Source: CAVSIP01 sp963728075 (GTDB lineage: Bacteria; Actinomycetota; Actinomycetes; JAFAQI01; DASSKL01). Taken from it: a DNA stretch of 64,000 bases. How positions within the stretch are numbered: position 1 is the first letter of the stretch; each line of letters starts with the position of its first letter. The stretch covers positions 1 through 64,000 of the forward strand of contig CAVSIP010000002.1 of the NCBI GenBank assembly GCA_963728075.1, in the 5' to 3' direction. Positions 16,073-24,699 of the stretch are shown in pieces. The notes beneath the pieces are model-generated. The model saw nothing but the letters and a program-made list of their open reading frames with translations, was not told the origin of the DNA and did no database searches. A program made the translations under genes and the position numbers.

Positions 16073-19054
16073 TTATCCAAGCGCATCCCAACCGAGGACG
16101 CCGGTGGAGAGGTCACGGATGGACGCGAGCATTCCGAGCCGGTTGGCCTTCACGGCCGGGTCTGGCGCCATGACCATCACCCCGTCGAAGAAGGCGTTGA
16201 TCGGGGCGACGAGGCCCAGGCCCACCGTGGCGAAGCGCTCGACATTGGCGGGGACGTCGCCCAGTTCTGCGCGAGCCTTCGCGATCGCCTCGGCCAGCGC
16301 GACCTCGGCCGGCTCCACGAACAGCGACGGGTCGATCGAAGCTCGGGCGCTGGGCGGAACGATGCGGCGCACGCGCAGGATCGCCTCAACGAGCGCACCG
16401 AACGCGGCGTCGTCCACGAGCCCGGCCAGCGAGGCGAGGGTCCCGTCGGCGAAACTCGGACGGTCAGCAAGCTGGAGGACGGCCTGCACGAGTCGGTGCG
16501 GATGTCCGGCGTCGAGCAGCGACTGCTCATAACGACCCACAACGAAGTTCGCCGCGGCCACGAGGTGAGCCTCCGTCACCTCGACGGGTTGCCGTCTAGC
16601 CGCGGCGGCCAGACCGGCGGATACCGAGATGCTCGCGAGCTGGGGGTGCGTGCGCAGCACCGCCAGGACGCCGAGGGCCGCGCGCCGCAGGGCGAACGGG
16701 TCGGAGGAGCCCTTCGGCTCCGCTCCGATGCCGAACAGCCCGGCGAGCAGGTCGAAGCGGTCGGCGGCCGAGAGCAGCGCGCCGGGCAGGGACTTCGGTG
16801 GCGCGGCGCCGGCCGAGCGCGGCATCTCCATCTCGTGCAGCGCCTGCGCGACCTCTGCAGTCTCGCCGGCGCGCATCGCGTACTCACGCGCCATAACGCC
16901 CGCGAGCTTCGGGAGCTCGACGACCATCTGCGTTGCCAAGTCGAACTTCGCGAGCTCGCCGGCGCGTGCCAGTGTCGTCTTCTCCGCGGCCGACAGTTCA
17001 ACTGAGGCAGCGAGGTCGGCGGCCGTCACGGCGATTCGCGTCGCGCGATCGTGCATGGAGCCGAGATGGGCGGCGAAGGTCAGCTTGTCCAGCCGTGAGC
17101 GAAAGTTGGCGAGAGGCACCTGCAGGTCCGCGCGCCAGAAGAACGCGGCGTCCTCGTAGCGGGCGCGCAGCACGGCCTCGTTGCCTGCGCGGACAGCGTC
17201 GCGGTCGCATGTCCCGTTCGCGACGGCCACGAAGTAGTTGCGCAGTTCGCCCGAGGTCGTGCGCACCGGCAGGTAGCGCTGGTGCTTTCGCATGACCGTC
17301 ACGAGTATGTCCGACGGTAGGTCCAGGTAGCGCTCCTCGAACGAGCCAAGGATCGGGTTCGGCGACTCGACCAGGTTGGTCACTTCGTCGACGACATCTG
17401 CCTCTCCTTCGACATCGACAGTCGCACCGACCGATGCCGATAGATCCCGTGCCCCCGCCACGATCGCAGCGCGACGCGCTGCGCTATCAAGCTTGATGTC
17501 CGCGCCGGCGATCACCGAGGTGTACTCCTGCGCCGAGGCAACCGAGAGAATCGGCTCCGCTGCGCTGCGATGCACCCACGTCTCGCGGCCGCTTGACAGA
17601 TTCGAGACCTGGAACGGCACGACAGCCTCCCCGAGCAGCGCGAGGATCCAGCGAACCGGGCGAGTGAAGGACAGGCCCGGCGCGTTCCAGCGCATGTTCT
17701 TCTCCGAGCGCAGCCCAGTGACGATGCCCGGCAGGATCTCGGCGAGCACGTCGATTGCGGGGCGGCCGACGACCTCGGAGGAGACGCCGACATATTCGAC
17801 CCCGTCCTCCAGCGTGATGCGCTCTAGCACCGAGGGGTCGATCCCCTGCGCGCGCGCGAAGCCCTGGGCGGCCTTGGTCAGCTTGCCCTCCGCGTCGTAG
17901 GCCGCAGAGACCTTTGGACCCTTAACGGTCTTGCGGATGTCCTCCTCGCGCGCGGCGACCTCGGCGACCGTGGCGACCACGCGGCGCGGCGTCGCGTCGA
18001 CTGATATCTGACCGTGCGTCAGACCAGTGCCTGCCAGCGCGGCGGTCAACGCGGAACGCACCTGCTCGACAGTGGAACCGCACTCGTGGGGCGGCATCTC
18101 CTCGATGCCGATTTCGAACACCAACGGCGCCGACCCGGTCGGTACGTTGCCCGCCTCCGCCAGTCTCGGCGCGACGGACATCTCGGGCGTACCGAGCGGG
18201 TTACCAAGCTCGGACCGCTTTTCGATCCACAGTTCGGCCACTTCGCGGGCAAGGCGCTGCATGACACGGAACGAGGCAGCGCGCTCAGTCGTCGACACTG
18301 CCCCGCGCGCATCCATCACGTTGAACGCGTGGCTGCATTTCAGCACGTAGGACTGCGCCGGCACCGGGAGCTTCGCCTCGACCATGCGCCTTGCCTCGCC
18401 CGCATAGATGTCGAACAGCGCGCGGTTGGCCGCGACATCGGCGTCGTCGAGGTAGTAGCGGCTCATCTCGTATTCAGCCTGGCCGAATGCCTCGCCGTAG
18501 GAGATGCCCGGGGCGTATGCGATCTCCTTGAAGTGCCCGACGCCCTGAAGGGCCATCAGGATGCGCTCCATACCGTAGGTCAGTTCGACGGAGATTGGGT
18601 CCAGCGTCTGACCACCGACAGCCTGGAAATACGTGAACTGCGTGATCTCCATGCCGTCGAGCCAGACCTCCCAACCCAAACCCCAGGCACCAATGGCCGG
18701 CTGCGCCCAGTTGTCCTCGACGAAGCGGACGTCGTGCGCGCTCAGGTCAACGCCCAGCGCCTCGAGTGAGCCGAGGTACTGCTGCTGCGGGTCGCCGGGC
18801 TCGGGCTTGAGGATGACCTGGTACTGAGTGTGGCATTGGATGCGGTTGGGGTTCTCGCCGTAGCGTGCGTCGTCTGGACGCACCGAGGGTTCCACGTAGG
18901 CGACGCGCCACGGTTCGGGACCGAGCACCCGCAGGAACGTCGCGGGGTTCGCGGTACCGGCGCCAACCTCGGTGTTCATCGGCTGGACGATCATCGCGCC
19001 GCGCGCGGTCCAGTATCCGGTGAGACGAAGGAGGGCGTCCTGCATGGTCAACAC
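16073..19054 (-). CDS. glyS: Glycyl-tRNA synthetase, fused alpha-beta form
   Basis: This protein of about 993 residues fuses the alpha subunit (MQDALLRLTGYW, MIVQPMNTEVGAGTANPATF, QPAIGAWGLGWEVWLDGMEI) with the beta subunit (LVFEIGIEEMPP from about residue 310, then the HD-like and anticodon-binding parts). Bacterial alpha2-beta2 GlyRS is normally two genes; the fused form is known from a few lineages such as chlamydiae and plastids. Actinobacteria usually use the unrelated short alpha2 enzyme. A frame extension to a GTG at 19156 overlaps the integrase stop (GTGA), but the family start is near 19054 (AGGA 10 bases upstream) or the ATG at 19045. It lies between integrase and ileS in the island. 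Confidence 0.85.
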   Translation of the reverse strand: MLTMQDALLRLTGYWTARGAMIVQPMNTEVGAGTANPATFLRVLGPEPWRVAYVEPSVRPDDARYGENPNRIQCHTQYQVILKPEPGDPQQQYLGSLEALGVDLSAHDVRFVEDNWAQPAIGAWGLGWEVWLDGMEITQFTYFQAVGGQTLDPISVELTYGMERILMALQGVGHFKEIAYAPGISYGEAFGQAEYEMSRYYLDDADVAANRALFDIYAGEARRMVEAKLPVPAQSYVLKCSHAFNVMDARGAVSTTERAASFRVMQRLAREVAELWIEKRSELGNPLGTPEMSVAPRLAEAGNVPTGSAPLVFEIGIEEMPPHECGSTVEQVRSALTAALAGTGLTHGQISVDATPRRVVATVAEVAAREEDIRKTVKGPKVSAAYDAEGKLTKAAQGFARAQGIDPSVLERITLEDGVEYVGVSSEVVGRPAIDVLAEILPGIVTGLRSEKNMRWNAPGLSFTRPVRWILALLGEAVVPFQVSNLSSGRETWVHRSAAEPILSVASAQEYTSVIAGADIKLDSAARRAAIVAGARDLSASVGATVDVEGEADVVDEVTNLVESPNPILGSFEERYLDLPSDILVTVMRKHQRYLPVRTTSGELRNYFVAVANGTCDRDAVRAGNEAVLRARYEDAAFFWRADLQVPLANFRSRLDKLTFAAHLGSMHDRATRIAVTAADLAASVELSAAEKTTLARAGELAKFDLATQMVVELPKLAGVMAREYAMRAGETAEVAQALHEMEMPRSAGAAPPKSLPGALLSAADRFDLLAGLFGIGAEPKGSSDPFALRRAALGVLAVLRTHPQLASISVSAGLAAAARRQPVEVTEAHLVAAANFVVGRYEQSLLDAGHPHRLVQAVLQLADRPSFADGTLASLAGLVDDAAFGALVEAILRVRRIVPPSARASIDPSLFVEPAEVALAEAIAKARAELGDVPANVERFATVGLGLVAPINAFFDGVMVMAPDPAVKANRLGMLASIRDLSTGVLGWDALG

Positions 19055-19152
19055 GTGCGTCACGTCCTGAGGTTCGAGACAAGCGGCGGCCTGCGCCGGC
19101 GCGCTGAGTCTATTGAGGAGGCCTGCCCCAGCCGCTCGACGGAGATCGACGT

Positions 19153-20415
19153 TCACGCACTCGCTTCGTCGACAAGCAGCTCCGCCGCCTCGACCGGCGC
19201 TCCTTCCGTGGACACCAGAATCCTCTTGCCGCCCAAGGCTCGCTCGATCGCGAGGTCAGCGACTTCGTGAGTCTGGAAGAGCAGCCCGCCGTACACGTCG
19301 ACCGTGATCTGGATGCTCTTGTGCCCCAGCCGCTTCTGGATGACTGGCAGCGGTACACCAGCTGAGATCAGCCACGCAGCGTTCGTGTGCCTGAGGTCAT
19401 GAAAGCGCGGCGTCTTCGTCAACCCCTTCACCTGAGCAGCTTTGATGGCCCGCTGCCACCTGCTCTCGTACCAGTTCCCTTGGTCAAGCCGGCCGCCGCG
19501 CGGGGCGCCGAAGACCAGATCATCCATCGACCGACCGGCAACCGCCCGACGCAGCGCATCAGCCACAGCCGGCGCGAGGGTTATCCGCCGACGTGACTCC
19601 CTCGTCTTCGGCTTGCCCAGGTAGAACTTGCCGTGCTGCTCGAGGGCGAACTCACCTTTGCCATTGCGCTTCCAGGCGCGTCGAACGGACAGCGTCGGGA
19701 CACCGGCTCCTAGCTCCAGATCCTTGACCTTGAGCGCCGTCAGCTCGCCCCACCGCAGACCGGTGCCGACGGCGACGAGCAGGAAGTCTCGATCGTCCTC
19801 GTGCATGGTCGCGTGCAGAAGCCGGAACTCGTCCTCGCTGAGGAACACCATGTCGTCGTCGCCCTCGGTGTCGTCGTCGAGCGGAGGCAGCTTGACGCCT
19901 TCACAAGGATTCCGAGGGATCAGGCCCTTCTGGACCGCGCTCTTGAAGATCGCAGACAGCAGCCCGTGGTAGTTGGCGATCGTCTTGGGACTCGTCCCGG
20001 CCTTCCGCCGGCCGACGATCCAGTCGCGGTCGTCGTCGCTGATTACGTTCTCGATCGTGGGCGGCACACCCTTGATGGCCTCCAAGGAGGCCACCAGCTG
20101 AGTCAGCTGCTTCACGTACCTCGTCTGCGTGTCGGGGCCGGCGCTCGTCAGGCGACGTATGTAAGCCGTCCCGAAGTCGAGCAGCAGGTGCTCGGAGCTG
20201 GGCTCCTCCGCGACCTCCTGGAAGCCGACGCCCTTGACCCATCCTTCGGGCCAGCGCTGCCCGTTGGCGTCCACCATCACCTGGAACTTCAGCGCCATCT
20301 TGCGGTCGCTGAATGACTCCGACTGCCACGGCGCTCCACGCCGGCCGCCGAGCAGCCACTGGACCTTGTAGGTGCACTCTCCGGTCTTGGCTCGCCGGGT
20401 CACCACGCTCGCCAT
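19153..20415 (-). CDS. int: Tyrosine recombinase (phage-type integrase) of island 1
   Basis: This 420-residue protein has an N-terminal arm-binding part, a core SAM-like domain (LLDFGTAYIRRL to NPCEGVKLPPL) and a catalytic domain. The catalytic residues appear in TGLRWGELTAL (Arg), PRFHDLRHTNAAWLI (His-x-x-Arg), LGHKSIQ (His) and TVDVYGGL (Tyr). The start ATG at 20415 has a gggagg site. It begins about 100 bases from the 3' end of tRNA-Leu, the usual place for an integrase using that tRNA as attB. It resembles phage integrases more than the AICE integrase of island 2. glyS follows on the same strand with no real gap. Confidence 0.85.
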   Translation of the reverse strand: MASVVTRRAKTGECTYKVQWLLGGRRGAPWQSESFSDRKMALKFQVMVDANGQRWPEGWVKGVGFQEVAEEPSSEHLLLDFGTAYIRRLTSAGPDTQTRYVKQLTQLVASLEAIKGVPPTIENVISDDDRDWIVGRRKAGTSPKTIANYHGLLSAIFKSAVQKGLIPRNPCEGVKLPPLDDDTEGDDDMVFLSEDEFRLLHATMHEDDRDFLLVAVGTGLRWGELTALKVKDLELGAGVPTLSVRRAWKRNGKGEFALEQHGKFYLGKPKTRESRRRITLAPAVADALRRAVAGRSMDDLVFGAPRGGRLDQGNWYESRWQRAIKAAQVKGLTKTPRFHDLRHTNAAWLISAGVPLPVIQKRLGHKSIQITVDVYGGLLFQTHEVADLAIERALGGKRILVSTEGAPVEAAELLVDEASA

Positions 20416-20430
20416 GAAGGCCTCCCAAGA

Positions 20431-20455
20431 TCAACGGTTATGCCGTCGTTATGCC
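20431..20455. repeat. Integrase arm-type repeats (right)
   Basis: The sequence tcaacggttatgcc (20431-20444) is followed by a second gttatgcc (20448-20455), spaced one helical turn apart. The first matches 13 of 14 bases of the palindrome arms at 581-610. Located between the int start codon and tRNA-Leu, these are probable integrase or Xis binding sites. Confidence 0.6.
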
Positions 20456-20515
20456 TTGGAAGCGATGGTCTCCCTGCCAGCCGACAGAAAGTGCACGTCA
20501 GAGCACATCTGTGGA

Positions 20516-20602
20516 TGGTGGGCGAGGGGGGAGTTGAACCCCCACGTCCTTTCGGACACACGGACCTGAACCGTGCGCGTCTGCCTATTCCGCCACTCGC
20601 CC
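20516..20602 (-). tRNA. tRNA-Leu(CAG)
   Basis: The acceptor stem GGGCGAG pairs with CTCGCCC, followed by discriminator A and an encoded CCA. The anticodon loop TTCAGGT gives CAG, the T-arm is GGGGGTTCAACTCCCCC, and there is a long variable arm typical of tRNA-Leu. It is the insertion target of island 1; fhaA starts 78 bases on its other side. Confidence 0.93.
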
Positions 20603-20679
20603 CGAGCGACGCCGATCAGGCTAGCAGGACCCTTGCAGCGGCTGCGTACGATCGGTCGGGGCTGGGAAGGGACCGGGTC

Positions 20680-21471
20680 GTGGGTGTTCTGCAGCGGTTC
20701 GAGCGTCGGTTGGAGGGCCTCGTCGAGGGCACGTTCGCCAAGGTGTTCAAGGGCGAGGTGCAGCCAGTCGAGATCGCCCAGGCACTCCAGCGCGAGTGCG
20801 ACGACAAGCGTGCGGTCGTGAGCGAGGGCCGCGTGCTCGTCCCCAACCAGTTCGTGGTGGAGCTGAGCGGCTCCGACCACGCCCGGCTCCAGCAGTACAG
20901 CGAGCCGCTTGCGGACGAGCTATCCGCGATGGTCCGCGAGCACGCGGCGGAGAACGCGTACTCGCTGCTCGGCCCGGTCGAGGTCCGCTTCGAGCAGGCT
21001 GACGAGCTCGACACAGGCGTCTTCCGCGTCCGCAGCGGCGTCGCCGCCGGAACCGCCGCGGAGGAGACACGGATCAAGGTCGGCGGGGCGGGCCCCAGCA
21101 CTCAGGAGGCGGCGCCCGGCGCACCCGAGGCGCTGCCCGGGAAACCCCGCCTGGTGATCGCGGGCACCGAGACGCACGACAAGAACTCCCCCGAAGGGCG
21201 CGGCATGGAGCGGGCGTTCTTCCTCACCGCCCCGGTGACCGTGCTCGGTCGGGGAGAGGACGCGGACGTTCAGCTCCCAGACGGCCGGGTGTCACGTCGG
21301 CACGCCGAGGTCCGCTTCGAGGACGGGAACTACGTCATCGTCGACCTCGGCTCCACCAACGGGACGCTGGTCAACGGCGTCCCGGTGTCGCGCCGGCAGC
21401 TCCTCCCCTCCGACCGCATCGGCATCGGAGGCATGACACTGGTCTTCGACCAGGAACCGATCAGCAGCTGA
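20680..21471 (+). CDS. fhaA: FHA-domain protein FhaA (DUF3662-FHA)
   Basis: This 263-residue protein starts at a GTG with an aaggga site, giving MGVLQRFERRLEGLVEGTF. The N-terminal DUF3662 domain (about 1-125) is followed by a linker and a C-terminal FHA phosphothreonine-binding domain (about 175-260: VLGRGEDADVQL, GRVSRRHAEV, STNGTLVNG). In mycobacteria FhaA is bound by phosphorylated MviN and regulates peptidoglycan precursor export. It is the first gene of a seven-gene operon. Confidence 0.93.
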   Translation: MGVLQRFERRLEGLVEGTFAKVFKGEVQPVEIAQALQRECDDKRAVVSEGRVLVPNQFVVELSGSDHARLQQYSEPLADELSAMVREHAAENAYSLLGPVEVRFEQADELDTGVFRVRSGVAAGTAAEETRIKVGGAGPSTQEAAPGAPEALPGKPRLVIAGTETHDKNSPEGRGMERAFFLTAPVTVLGRGEDADVQLPDGRVSRRHAEVRFEDGNYVIVDLGSTNGTLVNGVPVSRRQLLPSDRIGIGGMTLVFDQEPISS

Positions 21472-21480
21472 CAGGGGACC

Positions 21481-21972
21481 ATGGACCTCGCCGTCTTCGC
21501 CGTGCACGCCGGCGTGCTCGCCGTGCTGTGGGGCTTCATCCTCGCCGTCCTGCTGGTCATCCGCTCCGACGTGTTCGGCCCACGGCCGGCCGGCTCAAGC
21601 CCCGGTGGTGGTCGGGCCGGCCGCACCGCCGGCGGCCCCGCAGCCGCGGCCGAGACCGCCGCGCCGGCCCGCTCACGTCGATCCGTACGCACCCTGGCGG
21701 TGACCGAGGGGCCGCTCGCGGGTACGACCCTGACCCTGGGGGAGACGCCGGTGACCATCGGCCGGGCAGAAGGGTGCACGATCGTGCTGTCGGACGAGTA
21801 CGTGTCCAACCGGCACGCGCGGCTGGTGCCCCGCGGTCGGGACTGGGTCCTCGAGGACCTCGAGTCCACGAACGGCACCTACCTCGACGGCTCCCGCGTC
21901 ACCGAGCCGACCGTCGTCCGCCCCGGCCGCGACGTGCGGATCGGGCAGACCGTCCTGCAGCTGCGGCGCTGA
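21481..21972 (+). CDS. fhaB: FHA-domain membrane-anchored protein FhaB
   Basis: This 163-residue protein has an N-terminal transmembrane helix (AGVLAVLWGFILAVLLVI), an Ala/Pro-rich linker, then an FHA domain (GETPVTIGRAEGCTIVLSDE, NRHARLV, STNGTYLDGS). The homologue (FhaB/FipA) supports septation under stress and is a substrate of the PknA/B kinases. It lies 9 bases after fhaA. The sequence is complete and typical. Confidence 0.92.
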   Translation: MDLAVFAVHAGVLAVLWGFILAVLLVIRSDVFGPRPAGSSPGGGRAGRTAGGPAAAAETAAPARSRRSVRTLAVTEGPLAGTTLTLGETPVTIGRAEGCTIVLSDEYVSNRHARLVPRGRDWVLEDLESTNGTYLDGSRVTEPTVVRPGRDVRIGQTVLQLRR

Positions 21973-22006
21973 GCCCGGTTCCAGGCCAACCACTAGGGTT
22001 CTTGCA

Positions 22007-23326
22007 GTGAGGCTGCGCTACGCCGCCCGCTCCGACGTCGGGCTGCTCCGTGAGGGCAACGAGGACTCGGTGTACGCCGGGCCTCGTCTGCTCGCGGTTG
22101 CCGACGGCATGGGCGGACACGCGGGCGGCGAGGTGGCGAGCGCGACCGTGATCGCGACCGTCGCCGTGCTCGACGACGCGGACCCCGACGACCTGGTGGG
22201 TGCGCTGCGCGGCGCCGTCCTCGACGCCAACGAGGCCGTCCGGGAGTTGGCCGAGGCCCAGCCCGACCTGGAGGGCATGGGCACCACCCTCACCGCGCTG
22301 CTCTGGAACGGTGCCCGGCTCGGGGTCGCCCACATCGGGGACTCCCGGGCCTACCTCCTGCGCGACGGCGTGCTGACCCAGATCACCCATGACCACACCT
22401 TCGTGCAGCGGCTCGTCGACGAGGGCCGCATCTCCGAGAACGAGGCCAACGTGCACCCGCAGCGCGCGATGATCCTGCGGGCGCTGGACGGCCGGGCGGA
22501 GGTCGATCCGGACGTCGTGGTCCGGGAGTGCCTCGTCGGCGATCGCTACCTGGTGTGCAGCGACGGGCTGTCCGGTGTGGTGAGCACCGAGACGCTGCGC
22601 GACACGCTCGCGGAGGGCGACCCGGACGAGGTCAGTGACCGCCTGGTCGAGCTCGCGCTGCGCGGCGGGGGACCGGACAACATCACCGTGATCGTCGCGG
22701 AGATCGTCGACGACACCGATGCCACCGCCACCGCCACCGCCACCGAGCCGGTCGTGGCGGGCGCCGCCGCGGCCGCCCCGCACCGCGCCGGGGGCCTCGC
22801 CGACAGCCCCGCGGTCCGGGCGGCGGCCACCCTTCCGGCTGGCGACCGCCCGCCGTCCGACGAGCCCCGCTCCCACGCGCGACGGCGGACCGGCCGCTGG
22901 TCGCTGATCGTGGGCATCGCCGTGGCGCTCGCCGTCATCGCCGGCACCGGCGCGGCCTACGCGTGGATCAACGGCCAGTGGTACGTCGGCGCAACGGACG
23001 ACGACGAGCGGACCGTCGCCATCTTCCACGGTGTGGACGGCTCGGTCGCCGGGCTGGCGCTGTCCCGGCTGCACGACCGCAGCCGGCTGCCGCTCGACGC
23101 TCTGCCCGACTACGAGCGCGCGCGCGTCGCCGACGGCATCGCGGCCGACGACCTGCGCCACGCCCGGCGGATCGTCGACCAGCTCATCCGTGAGGCGTGT
23201 CCCATCCCGTCGGCCGCCCCTATGCCGTCGACGTCGCCTTCGCCGGGCCCGGCCGGCTCGCCGTCGCCGGTGGCCACGCCGAGCCCCCTCGCACCCACCC
23301 CGCCCGCATGCGCGAGCCTCCGGTGA
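22007..23326 (+). CDS. pstP: PP2C-type Ser/Thr protein phosphatase PstP
   Basis: This 439-residue protein has a GTG start. The cytosolic PP2C domain spans about residues 1-235 with metal-binding motifs EGNEDS, VADGMGGHAGGEVA, CSDGLSGV and GGGPDNITVI. An Ala/Thr-rich linker, a transmembrane helix (about 303-322, LIVGIAVALAVIAGTGAAYA) and an extracellular tail ending in a Pro/Ser-rich stretch follow. It removes phosphate from PknA/PknB and their substrates. Its 3' end overlaps the rodA start. Confidence 0.93.
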   Translation: MRLRYAARSDVGLLREGNEDSVYAGPRLLAVADGMGGHAGGEVASATVIATVAVLDDADPDDLVGALRGAVLDANEAVRELAEAQPDLEGMGTTLTALLWNGARLGVAHIGDSRAYLLRDGVLTQITHDHTFVQRLVDEGRISENEANVHPQRAMILRALDGRAEVDPDVVVRECLVGDRYLVCSDGLSGVVSTETLRDTLAEGDPDEVSDRLVELALRGGGPDNITVIVAEIVDDTDATATATATEPVVAGAAAAAPHRAGGLADSPAVRAAATLPAGDRPPSDEPRSHARRRTGRWSLIVGIAVALAVIAGTGAAYAWINGQWYVGATDDDERTVAIFHGVDGSVAGLALSRLHDRSRLPLDALPDYERARVADGIAADDLRHARRIVDQLIREACPIPSAAPMPSTSPSPGPAGSPSPVATPSPLAPTPPACASLR

Positions 23327-24699
23327 GGGAGCGGCGCGCCGAGCTCGGCCTGCTCCTCGGCTCCATCACCGTCACCGTGCTCGCCTACATCTCGGTCGGG
23401 CTCGGCGCCCAGGGCCACGTCCCGCCCGGCGCGGCCACGTACGGGGCGGGGCTGCTGGCGCTGTTCGTCGCCGGTCACCTAGCCGTACGCCGGCTGGCCC
23501 CGCACGCCGAACCGGTGCTGCTGCCCGCCGCCGCACTGCTCAACGGCCTCGGGCTCGCGGTCATCCACCGCATCGACCTCGCCGCCGCCGCCCAGGCCCA
23601 GCGGCTCGGCAGGCAACCGGCCTCCGGCGACGCGCGGCTGCAGCTCGTGTGGACGGCGGTCGGGATCCTCGCGTTCGTCCTGACCCTCGCCGTGGTGCGC
23701 GACCACCGCCTCCTCCAGCGCTACACCTACACCGCCATGGCGGTGGGCCTGGCGCTGCTGCTCCTCCCGGCGCTGCTGCCGGCCAGCATGTCGGAGGTCA
23801 ACGGTGCGCACATCTGGGTGCGCCTCGGGCCGCTGTCGTTCCAGCCGGGCGAGCTGGCGAAGATCGTGCTGGAGGTGTTCTTCGCCGGCTACCTCGTGAG
23901 CAAGCGCGAGCTGCTCGCGCTGGCGGGCCGTCGGGTGCTCGGCATGGAACTGCCGCGAGGGCGTGACATGGGCCCGGTGCTGCTGGCCTGGCTGGCGAGC
24001 GTCGCGATCCTCGTCCGGGAGAGCGACCTCGGAACGAGCCTGCTGTTCTTCGGGATCTTCCTTGCCATGCTCTACGTCGCCACCCGGCGAGCCTCCTGGC
24101 TGGTCATCGGCCTGGTGCTGTTCGCGGCCGGGGCGGGCGGGGCGTACGCGACCGTGCCGCACGTGCAGTCCCGGGTGGACATCTGGCTGCACCCCTTCGC
24201 GGACGCGACCGGCAAGGGCTACCAGCTCGTGCAGGGCCTGTTCAGCTTCGCCAACGGCGGGCTGTTCGGCACCGGGTTGGGCGAGGGGCGGCCGGACATC
24301 GTGCCGTTCGCCCGCACCGACTTCATCGCCTCCGCGATCGGCGAGGAGCTCGGCCTCATCGGCATCACCGCCGTGCTCGTCGTCTACCTGCTCTTCGTCG
24401 CTCGCGGCATCCGCACCGCACTCGCCGTCCGCGACGGGTTCGGCACGCTGCTCGCCGCCGGCCTGGCCTTCGGCGTCGCCCTGCAGGTGTTCGTCCAGTT
24501 CGGCGGCGTGACCCGGCTGGTCCCCCTGACCGGGCTGACCCTGCCGTTCGTCTCCTACGGCGGCTCCAGCCTGGTGAGCTCCTGGATCGTCACCGCGCTG
24601 CTGCTGCGCATCTCCGACGCCGCCCGATCGCCGCTGCCGGTCTCGGCACCCCCGAGCCCCGTCCTGGCGAGTGCCGAGACCCAGGTGGTGACCCGGTGA
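23308..24699 (+). CDS. rodA: SEDS peptidoglycan glycosyltransferase RodA
   Basis: This is a multi-span membrane protein of about 463 residues in the FtsW/RodA/SpoVE family, which polymerises lipid II. Family motifs include NGAHIWVRLGPLSFQPGELAKI, ESDLGTSLLFFGIFLAMLY and TGLTLPFVSYGGSSL. The start is the ATG at 23308, overlapping pstP by 19 bases; a GTG at 23323 forming GTGA with the pstP stop is an equally good alternative. Longer frames only copy pstP sequence. It is coupled to pbpA by GTGA. Confidence 0.92.
   Translation: MREPPVRERRAELGLLLGSITVTVLAYISVGLGAQGHVPPGAATYGAGLLALFVAGHLAVRRLAPHAEPVLLPAAALLNGLGLAVIHRIDLAAAAQAQRLGRQPASGDARLQLVWTAVGILAFVLTLAVVRDHRLLQRYTYTAMAVGLALLLLPALLPASMSEVNGAHIWVRLGPLSFQPGELAKIVLEVFFAGYLVSKRELLALAGRRVLGMELPRGRDMGPVLLAWLASVAILVRESDLGTSLLFFGIFLAMLYVATRRASWLVIGLVLFAAGAGGAYATVPHVQSRVDIWLHPFADATGKGYQLVQGLFSFANGGLFGTGLGEGRPDIVPFARTDFIASAIGEELGLIGITAVLVVYLLFVARGIRTALAVRDGFGTLLAAGLAFGVALQVFVQFGGVTRLVPLTGLTLPFVSYGGSSLVSSWIVTALLLRISDAARSPLPVSAPPSPVLASAETQVVTR

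Larger units (their letters stand above)
465..20545. mobile_element. Island 1: integrative element at tRNA-Leu(CAG)
   Basis: The right boundary is the 3' end of tRNA-Leu beside the integrase. The left boundary is inferred from the shared 14-base arm motif (581-610 against 20431-20455) and a tRNA-like relic just outside it. Contents are a putative nucleotide-targeting module, an AICE core (XRE, NUDIX, TraSA, RepSA, Xis), an IS1380 insertion, a broken GNAT gene, T-box/ileS, glyS and int. It may be composite: an AICE core that lost its own integrase joined to a phage-type int with synthetase cargo. Exact ends are uncertain by tens of bases. Confidence 0.6.

Noticed and set aside
19055..19156. 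34-residue N-terminal extension of GlyRS overlapping the integrase stop
   Set aside because: Family members begin near MQDALLRLT. The extension has no homologous features, though coupling through it cannot be fully excluded.
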